This document shows positions 30,131-37,887 of a DNA stretch of 37,887 nt, piece after piece. A program made the translations under genes and the position numbers. The stretch comes from Thermomucor indicae-seudaticae. Taxonomy: Eukaryota > Mucoromycota > Mucoromycetes > Mucorales > Lichtheimiaceae. A model generated the notes under the pieces. The model ran no database searches. It was not told the origin of the DNA and saw nothing but the letters and a program-made list of their open reading frames with translations. The DNA lies in assembly GCA_000787465.1 (NCBI GenBank), contig JSYX01000286.1, forward strand, positions 1-37,887. Direction: 5' to 3'. How positions within the stretch are numbered: the first letter of the stretch is position 1; each line of letters opens with the position of its first letter.

Positions 30131-33084
30131 ATGTATCAGAACAATTTTGATCCAAGGACAAGCCCAGGCACAACTCCTTCTCCTCCGTTGCCAACCTACT
30201 CTGAGCAATACCCGCTCCAAGATACCTCATTTCACAATTCACCCACTATGCAGCGTGGCAATGATCCTCTGACATATCCTGAAGAGGTCCCACCATCGGA
30301 CCCAATGATGCGCGAACCTCTCTTGAGCAGCCCGGACGGTCCCAGATCACCCTTTTCTCGAGTTGTTGGAGGAGGTGGCGGTGTGCAATTCATTGAACCG
30401 CAATCACCTGGTCCACGATATGGCGAAGCACCTCGTCGGCAGCCTCGTCGTTACAAGACAGGTACCAATTATAGTCCATTTACTTGCTGGTTGCTGAATC
30501 ACAAGCTGACATCGGGTTAATAGTGCGAAAGGTCAAGCTGACGGGTGGTAACCTTGTCTTGGACAACCCCGTACCTTCAAAATATCTAGAGCGTTTGCCT
30601 CGAAAAGATGCCCACGAGTTTACGCACATGCGGTACACTGCTGCCACCTGCGATCCAGCCGACTTCGCGAGTCAAAATTACACGTTACGACAGCAGCTCA
30701 TGAACAGAAGTACGGAGCTTTTTATTGTGCTGACTATGTACAACGTGGGTATCCTTTTTTAGTTGCCGGATGCCACTGTGGTCTTGACCATTTCTGGTTA
30801 ATTAATACAGGAAGACGAAGTCCTCTTTTGCCGTACGTTACACGGCGTCATGAAAAACATTGCTCATCTCTGCTCGCGTACGCGATCGTCTACTTGGGGA
30901 CCCAATGGATGGGAGAAAGTCGTTGTCTGTGTCGTGTCCGACGGTCGAACAAAGATTCACCCGCGCACTTTGTCTGTCCTGGCTGCTTTGGGCGTCTACC
31001 AGGATGGCGTTGCCAAAAATATTGTCGAAAACAAACCTGTCACAGCTCACATCTATGAGGTACGTGAAAAATATCGGCGCGCTCGTGCATAGCCAACCGT
31101 AAATTAATAACTCCTCCTCTCCTTCTCCGTAATAACAGCACACCACGCAAATATCCGTTGACCCCGACATGAACTTCAGGGGCTCCGAAAAGGGCATCGT
31201 GCCTACTCAGATGCTCTTCTGTTTGAAGGAAAAGAACCAAAAGAAGATTAACTCTCACCGATGGTTCTTTCAAGCCTTTGGCCCACTTATCAAGCCACAT
31301 GTGTGTGTACTTATCGACGTCGGTACTAAGCCGGGCCATACTTCTATTTATCATCTCTGGAAATGCTTCGATATCAACAAGAATGTTGCTGGCGCGTGTG
31401 GTGAAATCAGAGCCATGACAGGTACAGTAACTAACAGGGGAAGAGAACATTCAAAGAATCAGTCTAATCCGCTCGTCATTAGGCAAAGCTGGTGTGGCAC
31501 TCCTCAATCCTCTGGTTGCTTCTCAGAACTTTGAGTACAAGATGTCGAATATTCTCGACAAACCCCTCGAGTCTGTCTTCGGATACATTTCGGTACTGCC
31601 TGGTGCTTTCTCAGCCTATCGATACTCTGCCTTGCAAAACGATGTGAATGGCCACGGTCCTCTCGAAAAATACTTTTTGGGTGAAAAGATGCATGGTAGC
31701 GACGCCGATATTTTCACCGCCAACATGTATCTGGCCGAGGACCGTATCTTGTGTTACGAACTAGTCGCAAAGAAGGACGCTGCCTGGGTCTTGCATTATG
31801 TCTGCAACTCGTACGGTGAGACGGACGTGCCCGACAATGTACCAGAATTCATTTCCCAGCGAAGACGATGGTTGAACGGCTCTTTCTTTGCTGGTGTCTA
31901 TGCACTCGTGCACTCTGGCAAACTCTGGAAATCCGACCACTTCTTCTTACGCAAAATTATGTTCATGTTCCAAGGCCTCTATCAATTGTACAACTTAATC
32001 TTTTCCTGGTTTGCTATCGTAAGTGTTAAGCAATACTTGTCATGAAGAAGAAAAGAAAGAGAGCGAGCTTATATTCATCTATTTGTTTATCCAGGGCAAC
32101 TTCTACCTTACTTTTTACATCATGACGACATCCATGGAATCTGACTTCTTGGATCCTAAACCGTACCCCGCCAACGTCGCCAAATACCTTCACATCAGTT
32201 TCAATTATGTTTACGTTGTCCTTCTCGTCATCCAATTCATCATTGCCATGGGTAACCGACCTCAAGGCTTCAGATGGGCATACACCCTCAGTATCGTCTT
32301 TTTTGCCATATTGATGGTGTACATCATGTTCTGTACGATGTGGATCACTGTTGTTAGTGTGGATGTCGCAGTGACCGAAGCACGAGCATCGGACGACGTT
32401 TTCTTAGCATTGGTCAACCAAAGCGCTTTCCGTGAAGTCATTATCGCTGTGGTATCGACCTATGCGCTCTATTTCGTTTCCAGTTGCTTGTTCCTCGACC
32501 CCTGGCACATGTTCACCAGCTTTATCCAGTACATTTTCATGTCGCCCAGTTACATTAATGTCCTCAACATTTATGCATTCTGTAACACACACGACGTTTC
32601 CTGGGGTACGAAAGGCGACAACACAGTCTCCACTGAACTCGGTGTGGTCAAGGCTAAAAAGGGCAAAGACGGCGATCACCATGTTGAAGTCGAAGTTCCT
32701 ACTGAACAGAAGGATTTGAACGAGCAGTATGAAGAACATTGCATGGAATTAAAACGGGTCGTAGAAGCGGCGCCGGAAAAGCGCGACGCCAAAACAAAGC
32801 AGGAGGATTATTACAAGGCTTTCCGTACTCGTCTGGTAAGTTTTCGGATTGCTTATCTACTGCTTTGGCGTGCTGACAGGGTTCTTCAGGTACTATCATG
32901 GGTTATCACCAACATGGCTTTGGTCGCCGCTATTACAAATGGACAAATCCTGCAATGGTTTGGTACATATGAACAGCGTAGTACTATATATCTTGGTTTC
33001 ATTCTTTGGTCCGTGGCTGGTATTTCAGCCATTCGCTTCATTGGTTCATGTCTTTACCTAATCCTCAGAATCTTCACTGGTTAA
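30131..33084 (+). CDS. Chitin synthase, division 1 (class I-III type)
   Basis: Family-2 glycosyltransferase of the plasma membrane that polymerises UDP-GlcNAc into wall chitin. Exons: 30131-30461, 30524-30744, 30811-31059, 31139-31421, 31483-32018, 32095-32835, 32890-33084; 851 residues. The Pro/Ser-rich N-terminus is disordered. Family blocks follow in order: [77 protein letters not shown], catalytic [10 protein letters not shown], and [13 protein letters not shown]. Several membrane helices flank a soluble stretch containing WGTKGDN, and the last helices end at ILRIFTG. The last intron (32836-32889, 54 nt) has no stop and a length divisible by three; removing it restores [12 protein letters not shown]. 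Length and domain order fit a complete division-1 enzyme lacking a myosin domain. Confidence 0.95.
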
Positions 33085-33892
33085 TCTTGCATCTACTTCA
33101 TTTATATCTCACTTTCATATTCAAGTTCGTTTAATTACATTTCAGTTTTCCACAAAGGTGCTGGTTCACGTTGATAAGACGAATTAAACTGTACCCATAT
33201 ACCGTACATAGAGCGAATGCTTCCTTTGTCTGTTGCAGCCTATGTCGTGCTTTGTTTCGTTACTGCATTACACACAACAGTATACAGATTAATCGAACAC
33301 GGTCAATTGGTCTGTGCGAGAACGAGAACGCGCTCAAAGTCCATGCGATGGAAGTTTATACCCTATTACAGATCCTGGTTAGCGAGATTGGTAGTGCCTG
33401 GTCTCGCGAGTATTTGAGCGGACGGCACATTAGCTGCCTGTTGTTTGGTGTGAAGTTTTTACAGGCTCGCAGATCAGTCGTATATTCCATGCAGACCTCA
33501 GCAGTCAAGTCTTGACCAAAGAGGCTTCACGAGGTAGAGATCATTCTTTGCAGCAGTCTGTCGCGCATAACGACACCTTCGAGGCGCAGCGTCGCCAATA
33601 GCAATACGCCTTTTTAAGTGTTCCCAAAGACGCGTTTTTCCAGGTCCCACAAGTTGTTCCAAGATAAAAAAAAAAAAAGATATGCACTCATCGGATAGTG
33701 TGTCCAGGGCACGTTTAAACAGTAGATCATGGCAGTTTGCAGGAGCGGATCTGAGCAAATGCTCTCAAAAGGATATCACTTTCTGAAAGTGGAAAAAAAT
33801 AGTCACTTAGTAGGGGTGTAAAGCAGTGAAAGTAGAATAAACAAGTTCAGCCGCGTTTTCAAAGACTCCCCTCTCTGCCGATTTATTCCCTA
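33085..33892. other. Intergenic region chitin synthase / GRIM-19
   Basis: About 800 bases with no supported gene; the short frames at 33171-33515 and 33498-33758 have no recognisable content. A 12-A run occurs near 33667. A pyrimidine-rich stretch (CCCCTCTCTGCC) just before 33893 is probably 5' UTR. Confidence 0.5.
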
Positions 33893-34336
33893 ATGTCGAC
33901 TCACGGCACGCAAGATCTGCCACCTCCAGGAGGCTACAAGGAAGTCCGTTACCGCCGTTACCTTCCTAAACGCGGTCCCTCTGGTTTCGCCATCATCGCT
34001 GGCGTTACTGCACTATCTATCTTTGGTTTCTACAGAGTTGGCCAAGGCAACTTGGAAAGACGGTAGGAATTGTATGACGGAATTACGCATCGCGAGTTGT
34101 TCTGACAGCACCAAAAAAGCGAGTTGAAACGTGAGAATCTGTGGTCGCGCATCCACCTTATTCCATTGCTGACAGCAGAAGCCGATCGTGATATGTATCG
34201 TCGCACTCTGGCAGCCAAGAACCGCGAAGCAGAAATCATGAAGGATGTCAAGGATTGGAAAGTTGGCGAATCGGTTTACAACAACACCAAATATTACACT
34301 CCACCCTCATATGTCATCGTCCCTGAAGGAAACTAG
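33893..34336 (+). CDS. Complex I subunit GRIM-19 / NDUFA13
   Basis: Accessory subunit of mitochondrial NADH:ubiquinone oxidoreductase (complex I), inner membrane. Exons 33893-34062 and 34120-34336; 128 residues, within the family's range. The N-terminus has the diagnostic QDLPPPGGYKEVRYRR and LPKRGPSGF, followed by one membrane helix (FAIIAGVTALSIFGFY). A charged helical part follows (ELKRENLWSRIHLIPLLTAE, DRDMYRRTLAAKNREAEIM) and ends in VGESVYNNTKYYTPPSYVIV. The acceptor after AAAAAAG at 34120 was chosen because it yields the conserved RRELKREN join. A complex I gene shows the organism has a standard respiratory chain. Stop is 146 bp from the converging NIFK stop. Confidence 0.95.
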
Positions 34337-34482
34337 AGGAATACGTAGAATAACGACAACGAAGAGAAGAAAGAAACGTCTTTGTTCAAACGTCAGCAAA
34401 ATGTTTAGTGTGGTTCTGGCAGCTAATTTAATGTGCACGCATTCAAACTAGGTCTGCATAGATATACGCTATATATGACCTT

Positions 34483-35934
34483 TTATTTCTTTTGCTTTTG
34501 TGCCTTTTCCTTTGCGGATTGCCGTGCAGCAATTAATGCATCCTAAATGGGCGATCAATAACTTGGTTCGATCTGTAAGCATTCAATAACCACTTACATA
34601 GCCAGGAAAGTCGTACACAATGCCTGCTTCTTTGATCTTCTCACGTCGTACTTTATGACGGTAAAGGAGTCTTTTGTACAGTTTTTCATATTCTTCTTCT
34701 GTTCGCTGTCGGTTCTGCTTTGCAATGTGCTTTCTGGGCACTGGATTCTTTTCACGCTTTATGGTAATTAAAGAAGGATAGAATAATTTTGGAGGTACGC
34801 GGTCCTTTGGGATATAATGACCTATTGAAAACAAGGATTAGTAAGGCATGCTCCAGAAATACCAATGATCCCTTTAGTAATAGAATTACATTGCAATAAG
34901 CGGCCAAACAGGAGATAGTTGTGCATTGTTTCGGCAACGATTTGAGCAACTTCATGAGAGGCGAACTCGATAAATGCGTAATGCTTTGACCGTCCAGTCT
35001 TTTTGTTACGTGATAGTCTGAGCCGCGTCACGTCGCCAAATTGACTGAAATACTGTTTCATTTCCTTCTCATAAAAACCATGGGGAATCCTTCCAATATA
35101 TATGACACCAGGCTCAACATCACCGTCCTATACGTACACACATATCTGTATTAGCAAACGATGGATGTAACATGCTAGACACGTTACCGTTGATTTCTTT
35201 CGATGCTTATCGAATTTGGCCTTTGTCTCGAGCATGCTCTGCTGCATTTTACTATTGCTTATGGCAACGACGTCCTTGTTCTCACTGAAAGTATCTGCCT
35301 TTATCTGATCCTCTTCATCTGAGCTGTCTTCGTCGTCGCTGACAAGGTCTCCCAGAATCTCCTTTTTCAATGCGTCATCCTCGTCTACTTCTTCGTCGTC
35401 ACTGTTGTGTGAATCCTCTTGTTCTTCCTTTTCAGGTTCGTTTTCGCTGCTATCTTGCTCCACTTCCTCCTCAGGTTCGCTTGCGCTGTTATCTTGCTCC
35501 ATATATTCTTCTTCTCCGTCCTTTGCAAGTTCGTTTTCACTGCTATCTTGGTCCATTTGTTCTTCCTCTTCCTCTTCTACTTGTTTCTTTCCCTTTTTGG
35601 CCTTTGCCGGTTGCGCAGTCTTCTCTGTTTTTATAGCTTTCTTAGCTTTTGCCGGTTTCGTAGCCTGCCCTTCCTTTACAGCTTTCTTGGCTTTTGCCGG
35701 TTTAGCGACATTCTTTTCTTCCTTTGTGTCTTTCTTTGCTTTCACAGACTTTTTTGGTTGTTGCTGCTTGCTGAGCTTCTTGTCGTCAGACTGAAGTTTC
35801 GCCTTTTTTGTTGGAACCGTAAATTCTTGCACTTCAACTTCGCTGGCAAAGCTGACACGTTTCTTTGATGCAGAAGCTTTCTTCTGCTCAGACGTGGTTT
35901 CTTTAATGACCTGTTTTGATTTCACTGCAGGCAT
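34483..35934 (-). CDS. NIFK/Nop15-like nucleolar RRM protein
   Basis: Predicted 60S ribosome-biogenesis factor of the NIFK/Nop15 family. Exons from the start: 35188-35934, 34890-35127, 34598-34821, 34483-34542; 422 residues. The first 250 residues are low complexity: Lys/Ala repeats (KPAKAKKA units) and then long acidic Glu/Asp/Ser runs, usual for nucleolar proteins. The RRM follows with RNP2 [11 protein letters not shown] and RNP1 KHYAFIEFA, joined to the family's post-RRM region ([52 protein letters not shown]). The N-terminal extension makes it longer than human NIFK (about 290) or yeast Nop15 (about 220). It converges on the GRIM-19 gene. Family assignment is confident; which of the two names is better is a matter of convention. 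Confidence 0.92.
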
Positions 35935-36388
35935 TTCTCTGATCAGGATAAAGGGAGTAGGGAAGAGTTACTGCCAGAAGTGGTTAACGAAGCAGAGAAA
36001 AAAATTCAAGTGAAAGCGAGTCACGAGAGAGCCAAGTGCGTGCATTGTTGCAGCAAAGCCGCCCTTATGGAAAGTTGAAGCAGAATCGATATTGATAAAG
36101 CACATTGAATGCTGTGGTTGCTTTGAGCGCGAAAGAATCTTCGGAAACAGTGCAAAACGAAATTCTGCAAGCACAAGTTAGAGTACATGTCTGAACTAAC
36201 GCTTATGCCTGCAGCTTCTAGTACGCTGGCTGTGTGCCTTACAGCACTTTCCCTCGCATCTACTGCGAAATCCTGGCAAGCTCATCAACGATTAGAAAGT
36301 AGTAGGTTACAATTTCAATAGGTTAATTAAATAAAAAAGACACGCAAAGCTCGGTGGAGCTGATAAGGGGAAGAATCTTCTAGTTAGT
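35935..36388. other. Intergenic region NIFK / PL14
   Basis: About 450 bases upstream of the NIFK start and downstream of the PL14 stop (both minus). A short minus frame at 35968-36174 is unconvincing. Nothing else seen. Confidence 0.5.
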
Positions 36389-37512
36389 TTACAAGGACAA
36401 AAAGATACCAGCTACGGTAGCCAAGGCCATCAGTGAATAGCTGAAAACAGTACGTGCTGAGCCACTGTTGCTCAATTCAACTTGGTTGCCGACGCTGAAT
36501 TGAAGGTTTTTGAAATAGGTGTAAGTGTCTACAGGGGTCGCGTATTGAGCGCTTCCGCCGCCAAAGAATGTGCTAAACATGAAGCTGGAGGCCGCGATTG
36601 CATTCGAGGTACGGTAAAGCAACGACTGTTCATTAATCACCAGCGATCCATCCTGCCAGACTTGGAGGACGCCGTTGGACTGTGAAGCGTTGTTTATTTT
36701 GACATAGATCTCTAGGTTGGTCCATTTGTTTGTTTCGAATCGGAGAGCGCCGCGGGAGAAACTGATGCCATATTCGTCGTTGCACAGGGTGTTACTCGAG
36801 CCACAAATGCTGTTATCTGGAATGTAAGCGTATGCTTCACCAGCGCCTTTGTTTTTTTTGAATTAATGAGGCTGAATGGGGATATAAGCCCAAATAGTAA
36901 CCGTACCTCCTTGGCGCCACATTAAACGCATTGAAAAGCAATTAGAGCCATCGGCTTTGTTGCCTCCGGAACAGACTTGGTCCGTAGAGCCTGACGGAAA
37001 AGAAAGAAATCAGGGTCACGTAAAATCAATTTACGTCAAATTGGAAAATCAATCGTACCGCCAAATATTCCTGGCAGCTTTCCACCCAAGACCCATTGAA
37101 AATTGTTTGCAAAGGCAAGGTCATAGCTCAATAGTGCGCTGTCATAGGACGCATTGCCAAATTCAGGAGGAATTGCTTTAAAGTCGGTTCCGCCAAGACT
37201 TCCAGAATTCGACTTGGTGCCTGTGGGTGAATACGATCCTGCAGCATACAGCACCTTCATGACTGGTTGGGACGCGTTGTTGGTAATGGGATCTGTCTCA
37301 AATGATATATCTGAATTGCCATAAAAGTTGTTGCTTGTTACGCCCCATTCGCTGACAAGGTAGCCTCCAACGTCGCTTGGGTTGCTGGATGGCATAGGTG
37401 CCTGCCAAGTCTGCTTCAAGCCGAGTTCTTGCGCACGCGAAGAGAGTTGTTGGCCCGTAGCGTATCCAAACAATACTCCGAATAATACAATAGACAGCGT
37501 CACTAATACCAT
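36389..37512 (-). CDS. Secreted, probably GPI-anchored polysaccharide lyase family 14 protein
   Basis: Predicted lyase acting on uronic-acid polymers (PL14 members cleave alginate or glucuronan) in the wall or medium. Exons from the start: 37059-37512, 36907-36990, 36389-36846; 331 residues. An N-terminal signal peptide (MVLVTLSIVLFGVLFGYATG) is followed by a beta-rich domain. The PL14 core has LGGKLPGIFGG, completed across the first intron by STDQVCSGGNKADG, then CFSMRLMWRQGGAGEAYAY, YGISFSRG and the strand WTNLEIYVKIN. The C-terminus is a Ser/Gly linker plus a hydrophobic stretch (TVFSYSLMALATVAGIFLSL) ending at the stop, the usual GPI-attachment pattern. Small intact exon 2 (84 nt) carries the GGNKADG motif. 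Function as lyase is inferred from motif conservation; the substrate is unknown and a role in remodelling the fungus's own glucuronic-acid wall polymers is possible. Confidence 0.85.
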
Positions 37513-37887
37513 TGATTAAGGTATACTGAAATAGAAAGGGAAAACGAGAAAGAAGAAAAGGATCTTTTACAAGTCCCTGGGAAACACAGAAACTGAGACA
37601 CTCTAAAAATAGAGCACGGTGTTAAAAATTCTGCGGTTTCACGTCAGCAGTGCAAGAGAGTCCATTTCATTGGGTGTCAATTTCATCTTCCGAAATCTGA
37701 AAATTTTCAGGTTGAGCTTTCGTGACCCACCCATACTGTTTATTGATTGAACATTTGCGTCCCACCTTAGGTATTGATCCGGTGCTTTGGATCCCGATGT
37801 CCCGCCAGGAACGAAGCCGATGCCTTCGCTGGCGGCTTGGCTGGATGCCGAGCGGGAAGCCTTGGACATGCCGCAACTGTCGTGCTG
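37513..37887. other. Window end; possible partial minus-strand frame
   Basis: The promoter of the PL14 gene lies here. A minus-strand frame at 37639-37869 (Ser/Ala/Gly-rich, starting MSKASRSASSQAASEG) runs near the window edge and might be part of a neighbouring gene, but without the flank it cannot be supported. Confidence 0.3.

Noticed and set aside
33661..33680. Poly-A run as sign of a retroposed copy
   Set aside because: No target-site duplication or intronless gene copy upstream; a simple A-tract.
35370..35868. Plus-strand frames rich in Phe/Leu/Cys that look like membrane proteins
   Set aside because: They are the antisense reading of the acidic/Lys-rich NIFK N-terminus; Glu/Lys codons read backwards give Phe/Leu/Ser.
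36725..36745. tRNA B-box-like sequence (GTTTCGAATC)
   Set aside because: It lies in the coding sequence of the PL14 gene and has no matching A-box or cloverleaf around it.

Overview
This window is nuclear DNA of a filamentous fungus, most likely an early-diverging one (Mucoromycota-like; inferred). The evidence is: many short GT-AG introns (about 46-85 nt) with degenerate yeast-like branch sites, a division-1 chitin synthase, a fungal-type Lon/Pim1, a PL14 polysaccharide lyase, and a decayed Fanzor (eukaryotic TnpB relative) of the type known from Mucoromycete genomes. No tRNA, rRNA, CRISPR array or complete autonomous transposon was seen.

Layout: 1172-3362 (+) CorA/Mnr2-type Mg transporter; 4043-8292 (+) CNOT4/Not4 ubiquitin ligase with a very long tail; 8293-12612 accessory stretch with a GC-rich patch, a broken Fanzor gene (-), an 84-bp pogo-like MITE inserted in it and a hairpin just downstream of it; 12613-13534 (-) TTC1 co-chaperone; 13675-15596 (-) allantoicase fused to ureidoglycolate lyase; 16362-17793 (+) PPIL4 cyclophilin-RRM; 18255-19001 (-) multi-pass membrane protein; 19114-19311 (-) small one-TM protein; 19764-20800 (+) universal stress protein; 20914-21989 (+) Shewanella-like phosphatase; 22585-22886 (+) small secreted Pro-rich protein; 23639-25200 (+) mitochondrial carrier with 6-, 12- and 24-nt exons; 25329-28862 (-) mitochondrial Lon; 30131-33084 (+) chitin synthase; 33893-34336 (+) GRIM-19/NDUFA13; 34483-35934 (-) NIFK/Nop15 nucleolar RRM protein; 36389-37512 (-) PL14 lyase.

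The genes are ordinary housekeeping and metabolic genes, not one pathway. Loose themes are mitochondrion (carrier, Lon, complex I subunit), RNA biology (CNOT4, PPIL4, NIFK) and cell wall/secretion (chitin synthase, PL14, small secreted protein). The fusion enzyme covers two consecutive steps of allantoin breakdown. Exon structures were derived by hand from reading frame, splice consensus and family conservation; exon lengths were checked to sum to complete codons except where stated. The most unusual items are the micro-exon run in the carrier gene and the Fanzor relic interrupted by a MITE at its RuvC/zinc-ribbon junction.
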